Shown here piece by piece: positions 51,573-60,721 of a stretch of 64,000 nt of DNA. Origin of the DNA: Tunicatimonas pelagia (GTDB taxonomy: Bacteria; Bacteroidota; Bacteroidia; Cytophagales; Cyclobacteriaceae). Position 1 is the stretch's first letter, and each line of letters begins with the position of its first letter. The position numbers were made by a program, and so were the translations under genes. The notes beneath the pieces are model-generated. The model saw only the letters and a program-made list of their open reading frames with translations, did not search any database and was not told where the DNA came from. The stretch covers positions 6,266,501 to 6,330,500 of the forward strand of contig NZ_CP120683.1 of NCBI RefSeq assembly GCF_030506325.1, read 5' to 3'.

Positions 51573-51819
51573 TCGTGTTAGAGCGATAGTATAAATGAAA
51601 ACCTTGTCAATAAGCAAAAATATAATTAAAGGGGGATGTTTTTTGCATTCCAGCTCCCAGCGTAACTTCGAATGTAAAAAAGTTAATATTTCTTCGCTTT
51701 AGCAAGACAATCAAATCACTAATATTACACTCGCTATTTTGAAAAAAGGTTTAAGAAAAATTAATTTTCTTGCAATCTTCTCAAGATATTACGGTGAAGG
51801 TAGCTAATTTTGTAACGCT

Positions 51820-54225
51820 ATGAAAGGTAGATTTGGTGTTTTTTTGTTTTTGTCAGCTATCTCACATTGGGTCTGTTGTCAAAATATTCAAGTTTTGAAC
51901 AAAAAGTTACAACCGATTGCAGGCGTAATGGTTGTAGGGAGTGATCGAACCGTATTTTCCCAGACGGATGAGGCAGGAAATGTCACGTTGGAAATGTTTT
52001 CAAATAGTGATACCATCTACTTTCAGCACCCGGCTTATCGCCCCGATAAAACTACATCGGAGAAGTTGGCATCTCGTAACTGGAAAATGGTTCTGGAAGA
52101 AAACGTAGTTCAGCTAGATGAAACGGTGGTATTGGTAAATCGCTGGGAACAGCAACCAGAAGAAATACCTCAACAAATTACATCAATTAGCCCGTCGGCT
52201 ATTGCATTGCGTAACCCGGGAACTGCCGCCGATGCTTTGGAGCAAACCGGAGAAGTATTCGTGCAGCGTAGTCAATTGGGGGGAGGTAGTCCGATGATCC
52301 GGGGCTTCGCCGCCAACTCGGTGCTGATTGTAGTAGATGGAATCCGCATGAATAACGCTATTTTCCGTAGTGGTAACCTGCAAAACGTCATCAGCATCGA
52401 CCCCAACTTGATTGGCGAAGCAGAAGTAGTCTTTGGGCCAAGTTCGGTGATTTACGGCAGTGATGCCCTGGGTGGGGTAATGGATTTTCATACGTTTAAG
52501 CCTTCCTACAGCCTTTCTGCCAACCTGGAGATAAAAGGGCAGAGCTTTATTCGTTACAGCAGTGCTGCCCACGAAAAAACGGGGAATATCCGGTTCGATC
52601 TGGCCGGAAAACGCTGGGCTTCGCTCACGAACTTTACGTACAGCAGCTTCGGCGATCTGAGAGCAGGAAACGGGCGTCCAGCGAGTTTTCCTGACTTTGG
52701 AAAACGCCCGCAGTACGTAGTGCAACGAAATGGGCAAGATACTTTGGTTCAGAATACTGATGTTAATCGTCAGGTCCCTTCAGGCTATCGCCAATGGAAT
52801 ATGATGCAAAAATTTCGTTATCGCCTTACTGACTATGCTGATCTCACCTACGGCTTTTTGTTTAGCACTACGTCGGATATTCCCCGCTACGATCGCTTAA
52901 TAGAAGAAAGTGAGCGTGAATTGCCTCGGAATGCCGAATGGTACTACGGGCCGCAGCGCTGGATGATGAACTACCTGAAAGCAGATTTTTATAATGCTAA
53001 CCGCTGGTATGATGCAGCAAAAATTACGATTGGGTACCAGCAGGTGCAGGAAAGCCGTAATGACCGTCGGTTTCAGCGTAATTTGCTACGAAGCCGAACG
53101 GAAGATGTCGGTATGTGGACTATCAATCTGGATGCTGATCGTCAGTGGAATGCCAAACATCAGTTGTTTTACGGCGGGGAGTACGTTTTTAATGATGTGC
53201 AATCATCGGCTTTTCAGCAGGATATTGAGAGCGGTGAGCAGGAACCTTCCAGTACGCGCTATCCTGATGGGGGTAGCCGTTACCAAAGCGCAGCCTTGTA
53301 CTCCAGTTATCAGTGGAACCCCAATCCTAAGACAACGCTCTCTGCCGGCATACGCTACAGCTACGTTTGGTTGACTTCTGAATTTGCCGATACATCCTTT
53401 TTTAATTTTCCCTACAATCGGATTGATCTGGGAACCGGAGCATTGAGTGGTAGTTTGGGGCTAACCTACCGTCCGGATGAACGCTGGCAGTTTAGCACGG
53501 TAGCTTCCTCTGGTTTTCGAGCCCCAAATATTGACGATATTGGAAAAGTTTTTGATTCTGAACCGGGCAATGTTGTAGTACCTAATCCGAATTTATCGCC
53601 GGAATATTCTTACAATGCTGAGGTAGGGGGCACATTTCATTTTTCCGACCAATGGAAAATTAATGGGGTGCTCTATGGTTCGCTACTGCGGAATGCGATG
53701 GTACGACGTGATTTTACGTTCAGTGGTCAAGATAGCATACTCTACGACGGAGTGCTGAGCAATGTGCAGGCAATTACTAATACCGGGCAAGCGTATATTT
53801 GGGGCTATAGCTTACAGCTAGAAGGGGATTTATCGCCGTACTGGAAACTACGGGCTACCTTTTCGGATAATACCGGGCGGGATACCGAAGAAAACCAGCC
53901 ACTACGGCACGTGACTCCTTGGTTTGGCCGCACTTCGGTAAGCTATAAGCGAAACAAGTGGCAGGGAGAGTTTTTTTTGCGTTACAACGGCTCGGTCGCT
54001 TTGGAAGATTTAGCCCCTTCGGAACAGAATAAGCCCCACCTGTATACCGAAGAAGGTTCACTCGCTTGGTTTACCCTCAATCTGATTAGTTCCTACGAAA
54101 TTCTTCCGAAGCTACGCCTACAGTTAGGATTGGAAAATATTCTGGACAAACACTACCGCCCGTACGCATCCGGCATTAGTGCACCGGGTATCAATGCAAT
54201 TGTGGCAGTCCGTGGGAGTTTTTGA
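51820..54225 (+). CDS. TonB-dependent receptor, haem/haemoglobin-type
   Basis: An 801-residue outer-membrane receptor. The signal is short (FLFLSAISHWVCCQ), followed by a carboxypeptidase-regulatory-like domain (QPIAGVMVVGSDRTVFSQ). The plug has AADALEQTGEVFVQRSQ, GGGSPMIRGFAANSVLIVVD, GIRMNNAIFRSGNLQNVI and SVIYGSDALGGV, a set common in receptors annotated for haem or haemoglobin. The barrel ends VAVRGSF with a C-terminal Phe. No SusD partner is adjacent. A TAATTTTG element sits just before the start codon (51805-51812). It is followed after 56 nt by an IS5-family element. Confidence 0.9.
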   Translation: MKGRFGVFLFLSAISHWVCCQNIQVLNKKLQPIAGVMVVGSDRTVFSQTDEAGNVTLEMFSNSDTIYFQHPAYRPDKTTSEKLASRNWKMVLEENVVQLDETVVLVNRWEQQPEEIPQQITSISPSAIALRNPGTAADALEQTGEVFVQRSQLGGGSPMIRGFAANSVLIVVDGIRMNNAIFRSGNLQNVISIDPNLIGEAEVVFGPSSVIYGSDALGGVMDFHTFKPSYSLSANLEIKGQSFIRYSSAAHEKTGNIRFDLAGKRWASLTNFTYSSFGDLRAGNGRPASFPDFGKRPQYVVQRNGQDTLVQNTDVNRQVPSGYRQWNMMQKFRYRLTDYADLTYGFLFSTTSDIPRYDRLIEESERELPRNAEWYYGPQRWMMNYLKADFYNANRWYDAAKITIGYQQVQESRNDRRFQRNLLRSRTEDVGMWTINLDADRQWNAKHQLFYGGEYVFNDVQSSAFQQDIESGEQEPSSTRYPDGGSRYQSAALYSSYQWNPNPKTTLSAGIRYSYVWLTSEFADTSFFNFPYNRIDLGTGALSGSLGLTYRPDERWQFSTVASSGFRAPNIDDIGKVFDSEPGNVVVPNPNLSPEYSYNAEVGGTFHFSDQWKINGVLYGSLLRNAMVRRDFTFSGQDSILYDGVLSNVQAITNTGQAYIWGYSLQLEGDLSPYWKLRATFSDNTGRDTEENQPLRHVTPWFGRTSVSYKRNKWQGEFFLRYNGSVALEDLAPSEQNKPHLYTEEGSLAWFTLNLISSYEILPKLRLQLGLENILDKHYRPYASGISAPGINAIVAVRGSF

Positions 54226-54281
54226 AGGAATGAGTAATGATTGATGATGAATTAATAGTAACTGATGAGTAATAATTCTAG
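54226..54281. repeat. ATTGATGATGAATTAATAG-type word tract, IS target
   Basis: A low-complexity tract with the inverted words ATTCATC and ATTACTCAT between the receptor stop and the IS element, resembling the tract at 23594-23660. The IS5-family element is inserted at its right end, at CTAG. Confidence 0.55.
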
Positions 54282-54330
54282 GGCGTGTTGACATATAATG
54301 GTAATCTTGGGATCTTTGATGTAAAAGAAT

Positions 54331-54654
54331 ATGCGTAGATACGAATTACGAGAGGATCAATGGCAGAATATTGCCCCTCTACTACCAGGTACAACCTTGG
54401 ATCGGGGTAGAACGGCCGACAACCGTCTGTTTGTTCATGCGGTGCTTTGGATTGCCCGAAGTGGCGCACCGTGGCGGGATCTACCAGAGCGTTTTGGAAA
54501 ATGGAATAGCGTGTATGTTCGCTTTAACCGATGGGCTGAAAAGGGTGTGTGGAAGCGAGTGTTTGAAGCATTGCAAGAGCCTGATTTAGAATGGATAATG
54601 ACGGACAGTACGGTAGTGCGTGCCCACCAGCACTCAGCAGGGCAAAAAAAGTAA
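54331..54654 (+). CDS. IS5-family transposase, first frame (orfA)
   Basis: The 107-residue upstream part of a DDE transposase: RRYELREDQWQNIAPLLP, FVHAVLWIARSGAPWRDLP (the conserved W-R-DLP motif) and MTDSTVVRAHQHSAG with the first catalytic Asp. It ends GQKK* at a run of seven A (54644-54650). The downstream frame starts inside it, so a one-base forward shift there (or loss of one A by slippage) joins the two halves. Confidence 0.9.
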   Translation: MRRYELREDQWQNIAPLLPGTTLDRGRTADNRLFVHAVLWIARSGAPWRDLPERFGKWNSVYVRFNRWAEKGVWKRVFEALQEPDLEWIMTDSTVVRAHQHSAGQKK

Positions 54655-55081
54655 CAAACAAGCCGAAGAAGCCATAGGTAAGAGTAAAGGGGGGAAAAGC
54701 ACGAAAGTACACGCTAGCGTAGATGCATTAGGCAACCCCCGGCGACTCATCTTGACACCAGGGCAAGCAGCAGACGTATGCACTGGGCCTGATTTGATTG
54801 AAGGGGAGCATGTCGAGGCGGTGATCGCAGACAAGGCTTATGACAGCAACGATTTTCTAGCGTTAATTGCTCAAATGGGAGCTGAGGCGGTGATTCCGCC
54901 CAAAGCGAATCGGGTTGACCAGCGAGAATATGACGAAAATTTGTATGCTGACCGCAATAAAGTGGAACGCTTTTACAATAAAGCGAAACACTATCGGCGA
55001 TTAGCTACGCGATATGAAAAGACAGCACGTAACTTTCTGGCCTTCTGGCACATAGCTAGTTGTGTCATCTTAACGTTATAA
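54620..55081 (+). CDS. IS5-family transposase, second frame (orfB)
   Basis: The 153-residue downstream part. It contains KSTKVHASVDALGNP, the second catalytic Asp in VIADKAYDSNDFL, and the last Glu in NKVERFYNKAKHYRRLA, completing the DDE triad. It begins at a GTG inside orfA and is probably translated as a fusion after a forward frameshift at the A7 run, with no independent start needed. The three catalytic residues and the intact frames suggest that the element can still transpose. Confidence 0.88.
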   Translation: MPTSTQQGKKSNKQAEEAIGKSKGGKSTKVHASVDALGNPRRLILTPGQAADVCTGPDLIEGEHVEAVIADKAYDSNDFLALIAQMGAEAVIPPKANRVDQREYDENLYADRNKVERFYNKAKHYRRLATRYEKTARNFLAFWHIASCVILTL

Positions 55082-55151
55082 TCATATGTCAACACGGCCT
55101 AGACCTTCGGTTAAAAAGTGGGGACTAATTAAACCTTATTCTGATAATTAT

Positions 55152-55448
55152 TTACCCCCGAGGTTCGTGACGTAACGAACCTTTAAACAGATGTTTTTCG
55201 ATGCGGGTAACGCGCTCATCCAACTGGCGCGTCTTTGTTACCTCTTCAGTAAGCACATCAAAATTATGTTTGATGCTTTCAAAGCTTTCTTTCACTACGG
55301 CGGTAAGCCCGCTAATATCCTGGCGCATATCGTTAATGTCTTTTCGCATTCCGACCTGGTCATCTACCGATTTTTCTAGTAGTTCACTTTGACGATCTTG
55401 CTTGACTAGCCTTTCAGAAAGTAATCGCTCAATGATTCGGTCTTCCAT
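55152..55448 (-). CDS. Coiled-coil protein (98 aa), hypothetical
   Basis: Almost entirely helical: IIERLLSERLVKQDRQSEL and a long heptad region with regularly spaced Leu/Ile/Val (VGMRKDINDMRQDISGL, FESIKHNFDVLTEEV, LDERVTRIEKHLF) and a basic C-terminal end. It has no signal peptide or membrane helix. It lies between the IS and the siderophore-type receptor, on the minus strand. It resembles small coiled-coil proteins annotated as hypothetical, and I cannot name a role. Confidence 0.6.
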   Translation of the reverse strand: MEDRIIERLLSERLVKQDRQSELLEKSVDDQVGMRKDINDMRQDISGLTAVVKESFESIKHNFDVLTEEVTKTRQLDERVTRIEKHLFKGSLRHEPRG

Positions 55449-55529
55449 ACCTCGTTCGTTTTTCGCCGTTTTTTTAGTTGCTACTGTAAACGTGGAAATC
55501 CTACATGTAAGTTAAAAAATCAAACTGGC

Positions 55530-57614
55530 TTATCGCTTCCCAATTTTCAGGCCAGCGTAATAGTTACGAGTGGCGGCGGGTTGGTAGTATCGTCGGCCGA
55601 AGGCGTTAATATCATTGCCTAAACTGTATTTTTGATTCAACAAATTATCTGCTCCGGTAAATAGTTCTAGCTGCCAACCACTGTTCAATTCTTTTCGGTA
55701 ACCTAGTCTTCCTTGCACCAAATGATAGGCATCAGCAAATACGGTATTAGCATCATTGAGCGGAATCTCATCGGTAAAGTTGTAGGTAAGGTTAGCGTAA
55801 AAACCAGGGCGGGTTTGTAAACGTAGGGTAGTTACCCACACATTCGGAGCTACTCCCGTCAGGTCGTTACCCGAAAAGTCTTCACCCTCTTTTTGGTACT
55901 CGTTAAAAGCAAAATTATGATGTGTGTAAGCGGTTTGAACTTCCAACGAACTGATGGTTTGTTGGGGAGCTTGAATGGCAAACCAAGTGGCGGCCAGTTC
56001 AAATCCGGCTTGGTCAGTACTACCGGCGTTAGAGAATAAAACGGTAATCTCCTCTGATTGTCGTTGCACAATGGTTTCACTCAGTTGAAAGTAAAAGGCC
56101 GCTACATCAAACTGAAGTTTATTATTGAAGACGAGTCCTCGCAAGCCTAATTCATAGTTAACCCCTCGTTCGGGTTGCAGTTCCCGATTGATCGTGCCTT
56201 CGCTGGTGCGTACTTCTTCAATAGTGGGGGGAGAGAAGCCTAAGCTTACGCTGCCCCGAGCAGTTATCAGGTTCGTGATCTGTTTACTGATTCCAATATG
56301 AGGAACCCATACCGGGTCATACGATACGTTGGCTTGGTAGGAGCTATCCAAATCGTTATCTACCAGCCGGTAAATATCGTAGTTTAGGCGGTTATGACTT
56401 AATCCGGTAGTTACAAAAAAATCATTAGGCAGCGCGAAGTCGGCTTTGGCGAAAAAAATGGCTTGTTCGCTACGGAGCTCGTCATCAAACCGGAGCGCCC
56501 CCGCTACTCCCATATTATTCTCAAAGGTGCGGACTACGTTCATTGCTGACTGAAATTCGGCTCCTACTACATATCGGGCTTCTACCGAACCAAAACTATG
56601 ATCGTAGTAAAAGCGGGTTCGGCCCCCACCACCCTGGCGACCGTCTCGTTCGTAATTGGTGTTGAATGAATTTTCAAAAGCACTGAAGTTGCCGTAAATG
56701 GTAGTCTGGTTTTTTAGGTTATCACCCCAGCGGTATTCGTTAGTTAGCCCAATCAATACATATTCATGCTCAGTTCTGGTGTTTGCCTCTTCGCTACCGG
56801 GTGCGAAGCGGTTTGCCTGACGGGCTTGCCGGGGGTTTTCAGCAAATTGTGCCGAATCCAATCCACCCGGAATCTCGTAAAACAGGTCAGAATATAAAAA
56901 GCTGGTAGAGACCGTGTGCTGATCGGATACATCAAACTCCCCACGTAACTCCAGCACATCGCGGTTCATGGCAGTTTGATTACGGTAGCCTTCGGCTTGC
57001 TGATGGGCGTACCGAACCGCCCAGCGATTTTGCTCATTGAATTGTTTGATTGAGGCAGTATAACGTTGCAGACCAAACGAACCCCAGGTTGCACCCACTT
57101 CCGCAATTGTTCCGTTTTGCTGGCGCGGTAAGCTACGGATGTTAACCACACCACCGGTACCCGCTCCGTAGATACTTCCCGCCGGACCTTTAATAACTTC
57201 TACTGACCCAAAGTTGCTGATATCCAGTAGGTTTAAGTCCGTACTGCCACTGGGGGCGGTAAAGGGAATATCGTTCCAATATACTTTTACATTTCGTACT
57301 CCGAAGGGTGCCCGCAGCGCACTTCCTCGGATAGCAATGCGGTAACTACCTGGTGAGCGCTGCTCCATTCGCACGCCCGGCAGTGTGTTCATGGCCGGAA
57401 CCAGCGAAGTTTCATCGTACGCCCGAATCTCCTGAGAAGGTAGTACGGAAACTGCAATTGGAGTTTCTAACAATTTTTGCTCGGTATCGTAGCCAATTAT
57501 GGTAATTTCATCCAGGGTTTCGGTTCGAACATAGGAAGAATCGCTGCCGACTTGCGCCAACGCGGAATAAGAAATCAAAAAAATAGCTGAAAAAAAGAGT
57601 AGGTGTTTGAACAT
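55530..57614 (-). CDS. TonB-dependent receptor, siderophore-type
   Basis: A 694-residue outer-membrane receptor without a SusD partner. The signal is FKHLLFFSAIFLISYSALAQ. The plug begins TLDEITIIGYDTEQKLLE and has IPFTAPSGSTDLNLL, KGPAGSIYGAGTGGVVNIRS and RIAIRGSALRAPFGVR. The barrel ends AGLKIGKR. It is of the FecA/FepA class, likely for a ferric siderophore. No regulatory sigma/anti-sigma genes lie next to it. It diverges from the DUF6146 gene. Confidence 0.88.
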   Translation of the reverse strand: MFKHLLFFSAIFLISYSALAQVGSDSSYVRTETLDEITIIGYDTEQKLLETPIAVSVLPSQEIRAYDETSLVPAMNTLPGVRMEQRSPGSYRIAIRGSALRAPFGVRNVKVYWNDIPFTAPSGSTDLNLLDISNFGSVEVIKGPAGSIYGAGTGGVVNIRSLPRQQNGTIAEVGATWGSFGLQRYTASIKQFNEQNRWAVRYAHQQAEGYRNQTAMNRDVLELRGEFDVSDQHTVSTSFLYSDLFYEIPGGLDSAQFAENPRQARQANRFAPGSEEANTRTEHEYVLIGLTNEYRWGDNLKNQTTIYGNFSAFENSFNTNYERDGRQGGGGRTRFYYDHSFGSVEARYVVGAEFQSAMNVVRTFENNMGVAGALRFDDELRSEQAIFFAKADFALPNDFFVTTGLSHNRLNYDIYRLVDNDLDSSYQANVSYDPVWVPHIGISKQITNLITARGSVSLGFSPPTIEEVRTSEGTINRELQPERGVNYELGLRGLVFNNKLQFDVAAFYFQLSETIVQRQSEEITVLFSNAGSTDQAGFELAATWFAIQAPQQTISSLEVQTAYTHHNFAFNEYQKEGEDFSGNDLTGVAPNVWVTTLRLQTRPGFYANLTYNFTDEIPLNDANTVFADAYHLVQGRLGYRKELNSGWQLELFTGADNLLNQKYSLGNDINAFGRRYYQPAATRNYYAGLKIGKR

Positions 57615-57713
57615 AGTTTTGTTGTGCTAATTAGCGAAGGTAGGGAAGAAGACAATCTTTTTTAACTCCGAATAGTTATACAGTAAAGAATACTACACAA
57701 AAGTATCATTACC

Positions 57714-58118
57714 ATGAAAAGTTTGGTCTACACCGCCATATTTTTATTCATCAGTGTTGCATGTTCACCGGCGTACTTGGGAGGAAGCACCCGCGACCGC
57801 ACCCAACCCAACATTGTTCAACCGGACGACGAGGAAGAATACGAAGTGCTGATCTTTGATAATAATTTTGATCGCTGGATGCAAACGAACAGTCGTCCGG
57901 TAGGTTTTTACTCTCCGCAGTACTACGCGCAGAAGAATCGGCAGTACGTAGCTGCTTGGAACGAGAAGGTAGGACGGTTCGGCGGAAATTCACCCTTTCA
58001 GAATATAATTAACTACGATTATTCGGAGGATTACGGTATTGAGCTAAATTATCAACTGTTTTGGTATTTTAAGTACGTTGAGGATTTGCACGGGCGACGG
58101 TATAATTTCCCGGTTTAG
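57714..58118 (+). CDS. DUF6146 family lipoprotein
   Basis: The protein has 134 residues with a lipobox (ISVACSPAY, Cys17). The conserved pattern of the DUF6146 family is present: YEVLIFDNNFDRWMQTNSRP, GFYSPQYYAQKNRQYV, AWNEKVGRF and INYDYSEDYGIELNYQLFWYF. Function is not known. It converges on the 3D-domain lipoprotein gene with a four-base overlap. Confidence 0.82.
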   Translation: MKSLVYTAIFLFISVACSPAYLGGSTRDRTQPNIVQPDDEEEYEVLIFDNNFDRWMQTNSRPVGFYSPQYYAQKNRQYVAAWNEKVGRFGGNSPFQNIINYDYSEDYGIELNYQLFWYFKYVEDLHGRRYNFPV

Positions 58119-58507
58119 CTACCGGCCATCCAGGAGATTTCTACTTGCTGCTTGCCCCATTCCCGGGCTTTTTGAATATCGGTGCCCATATAAATATCGA
58201 TTCGCTTCTTCCAGCGCTTGTTCATCTTGTCTAGCACCCGATACGTTCCCGGTAGGCCCTTAATTTTCACTTTGGTATGCCGGTCTAAGCCATGCTCGTG
58301 AAGCAGGTCGCGAGAGACTGCAATAACCTTCATGCCGGGTTCAAGCTTATCGCCCCAAGCAGCCGTAGTAGGATCGCCCTTTTTGGTTTGGGCTTCTACT
58401 GAATTATAGGCAGTAGCAGTAACTTCTAGTGTTTCCCGATTTTGACAGGAAAAGATATTGAGGGCAAACAGCGTAATTAATAGGGTAGAGGTAGTGGTGT
58501 TTTTCAT
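58115..58507 (-). CDS. 3D-domain lipoprotein
   Basis: The protein has 130 residues from the ATG at 58507; the open frame continues 53 codons upstream but without a signal. The start gives ITLFALNIFSC as lipobox. The 3D domain follows: VTATAYNSVEAQT, TTAAWGDKLEPGMK, AVSRDLLHEHGL, and TYRVLDKMNKRWKKRIDIYMG with the three conserved Asp. It resembles RlpA-like/3D proteins of the envelope that bind or cut peptidoglycan. Its end overlaps the DUF6146 gene by four bases. Confidence 0.82.
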   Translation of the reverse strand: MKNTTTSTLLITLFALNIFSCQNRETLEVTATAYNSVEAQTKKGDPTTAAWGDKLEPGMKVIAVSRDLLHEHGLDRHTKVKIKGLPGTYRVLDKMNKRWKKRIDIYMGTDIQKAREWGKQQVEISWMAGS

Positions 58508-58602
58508 AGCGATATTGTCCTTAACAACTATGAAAACAACAGATTTGAGCAACATACTGTTCAATGGGTAATACTTGTTCCGGTGTGATCGGAAAGCAAT
58601 AT

Positions 58603-59511
58603 CTAAAATAACTCCTGCTGCTGACCGATGCTGAGCGGTTGAGGTGCCGACAGTCTCAATCCACATTCCTGATTTAGTTGTTGCACTAAGTAGGTGCTAA
58701 GGTCAACGCAAAGTGCTTCTTCGGGCTGATGCACAATGAAGTACATCTCTTGAAGACCGAGCTTCAGCCACTTTTTAATTCGCTGTACCCAGGTATCAAT
58801 CCGTAGGTAATCAGTGTGATGTAGACGGTTACCGACAAAACGAACCATCACGCTAGAAGTCGTTAGTCGCATATGCACAACATCGCGCCGTCCGGCAGTA
58901 TCGGTAATCACCGTACTTACATTCATTTCTTCCAGCAGTTGAAACGCCCGGTCGCGAAGGCGCGGTTGACTAAACCAATCAGGATGGCGAAACTCTATCG
59001 CCAGCGGAATATCCTGAGGCCACTGTTCTAGGTAATTGAATAATAACTTTCCCTTTTGCGGATGAAACGTAGGCGGTAGTTGCATAAAAGGCATCCCTAG
59101 CTGGTTGCCAAAGGCGCGTAACGCTGGGGCTAGTTGTTCAGTGGCGTAAATACCCTGACCGAAATCTGTCTGGTGGCTAATTGATTGGGGTAGTTTAGGA
59201 CAGAAGGTAAATGATTCTTCGGCTTTCTGTTTCCACTGAGTAACTTGATTCACGCTAGGAAGTTGATAGTGCGTGCTATTTAGTTCAATGGTAGAAAAGT
59301 GGCGGGAATAATGCGTAAGATAATCTTTAGCAGGAGTTTTGGGCGGATAAATCTTTCCAATCAGATCACGCTCTCCCCAACGAGCCGAGCCAACGAACAC
59401 TCGCGGATTGGCAGAGCCACCGTGGTTTTCAAGAACTGGTTGCGTAGCCGGATGGTCAGGAGGAAGGGTAAAGTTAACTTTTGATATATCAGCGAGCTTT
59501 CCAAATTTCAT
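58603..59511 (-). CDS. DUF72 family protein
   Basis: A 302-residue soluble TIM-barrel-like protein. I take the Met at 59511 (the frame opens 9 codons before). It shows FVGSARWGERDLIGKIYPP near residue 40, LNSTHYQLPS, FTFCPKLPQSISH, FMQLPPTFHP and LAIEFRHPDWF, typical of the family. A catalytic role is not established. It stands 95 nt upstream of the 3D-domain gene on the same strand. Confidence 0.92.
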   Translation of the reverse strand: MKFGKLADISKVNFTLPPDHPATQPVLENHGGSANPRVFVGSARWGERDLIGKIYPPKTPAKDYLTHYSRHFSTIELNSTHYQLPSVNQVTQWKQKAEESFTFCPKLPQSISHQTDFGQGIYATEQLAPALRAFGNQLGMPFMQLPPTFHPQKGKLLFNYLEQWPQDIPLAIEFRHPDWFSQPRLRDRAFQLLEEMNVSTVITDTAGRRDVVHMRLTTSSVMVRFVGNRLHHTDYLRIDTWVQRIKKWLKLGLQEMYFIVHQPEEALCVDLSTYLVQQLNQECGLRLSAPQPLSIGQQQELF

Positions 59512-59608
59512 ACAAATCAATACGGTAACTGACGTCACCCCGTTGTTATTACGTTATTTGCGTTGGCAGTTTTACAATCATTTCTAACTTGCATCATTTC
59601 TCGCAAAC

Positions 59609-60631
59609 ATGCAACGATTTATCCTTTTACTGGGAATAACAATTGCCACACTGAGTGCTCAGCATTTGTATGCGCAGGTGGGCGGGCAACGGGTATTTGA
59701 GTTTCTAGAGATCAGCTCTACTGCTCAGATAACCGCGCTGGGTCGTCAGCAAGTAGCTTTGGGGTACGATTCTAGCCGGGTGCAGGAAGTTACTCAGTTC
59801 ATGTTCAATCCAGCACTCAATCAGCCGGGGCTTCATCAGCAAGTCTCTATTCACTACACTCCCTACTATGCTGACATTGCCCAAGTGTCTTTAGGTTATT
59901 CTCATCATCGGGAAGCGGTCGGTACATTTGGCGTAGCCCTTCAGTACTTGAATTACGGCTCATTGGAAAGTTTTGATGCAACTGGCTTGCCTGCGGGAGA
60001 TTTCTCAGCCCAAGATTTTGCGGTTGTGCTGAACTACAGCCACGAGATGCGCCCGTTTCGGTTGGGGGGGAATTTGAAGTGGGTAAACAGTCAAATCTCA
60101 GGCTATGCGGCTACCGGATTGTTGGCTGATGTTTCGGGCGTGTTTCGGCATCCTACCCAAGATTTAACGGTGGCGTTGGTGTTCAGCAATTTTGGCATTC
60201 TGCTACGGGATGAACTTTCGGCGGGCATTCGGGAATTGCCCAGCGATGTGAAGATTGGCGTTTCGGTAAAACCTCAGTTTATGCCCTTTCGTTTTCACTT
60301 TACGGCTTATCGTCTCATTAATGGCTACGACTACCGGGAAGAAGATGGGGAAGAACTAGGCATAGGCGGGCAAATACTTCGTCATTTATCATTTGGTTCA
60401 GAACTGTTATTAACCCCTAATTTTCAGCTACGGGTGGGCTATAACCATTTAACCCGAAGCACGTTACAATTACCACAAACGGCGGGTGGGGCCGGACTTA
60501 CTTTCGGACTCATGTTTAGAACGAACACCTTTCGGGTCGATTACAGCCGGGCTACACTGCACGCGGCTGGTGCCTTTAATCAAGTTGGACTGTCGCTGAA
60601 CTTAGATCAAATATTTCTCAAGAAGCTTTAG
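59609..60631 (+). CDS. porQ: PorQ-like type IX secretion outer-membrane protein
   Basis: The protein has 340 residues with a signal ending HLYAQ. It begins VGGQRVFEFLEISSTAQ, followed by ALGRQQVALGYDSSR and VSLGYSHHREAVGTFG, then a barrel of alternating strands (NLKWVNSQISGYAATG, FSNFGILLRDELSAG, LRVGYNHLTRS, GLTFGLMFRTNTF) and a terminal aromatic strand. This is the PorV/PorQ fold used by the type IX secretion system. PorQ is the likely member, given the lack of the PorV pattern. It stands apart from the other Por genes; hslU follows in the same direction. Confidence 0.85.
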   Translation: MQRFILLLGITIATLSAQHLYAQVGGQRVFEFLEISSTAQITALGRQQVALGYDSSRVQEVTQFMFNPALNQPGLHQQVSIHYTPYYADIAQVSLGYSHHREAVGTFGVALQYLNYGSLESFDATGLPAGDFSAQDFAVVLNYSHEMRPFRLGGNLKWVNSQISGYAATGLLADVSGVFRHPTQDLTVALVFSNFGILLRDELSAGIRELPSDVKIGVSVKPQFMPFRFHFTAYRLINGYDYREEDGEELGIGGQILRHLSFGSELLLTPNFQLRVGYNHLTRSTLQLPQTAGGAGLTFGLMFRTNTFRVDYSRATLHAAGAFNQVGLSLNLDQIFLKKL

Positions 60632-60721
60632 CATAAAATCTACTTTCTATCCGTCTTAAACTATAATTGCGATAGTGCAGTTATCAAATCCTACTGAATT
60701 TAATAATCAAGACAAAATACT

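Larger units (their letters stand above)
54282..55098 (+). mobile_element. IS5-family insertion sequence (IS427-like), complete
   Basis: An 817-bp element with terminal inverted repeats GGCGTGTTGACATAT (left) and the inverse of its near-match (ATATGTCAACACGGC, right), differing at one base in the outer part. It is flanked on both sides by CTAG (54278-54281 and 55099-55102), as expected for this family's target. Two overlapping frames encode one DDE transposase, joined by a frameshift. Only one copy is seen in the window. Confidence 0.9.

Noticed and set aside
54282-55098. Composite transposon carrying neighbouring genes
   Set aside because: Only one IS copy is seen; the CTAG flanks lie immediately at its ends and there is no second copy in the window.
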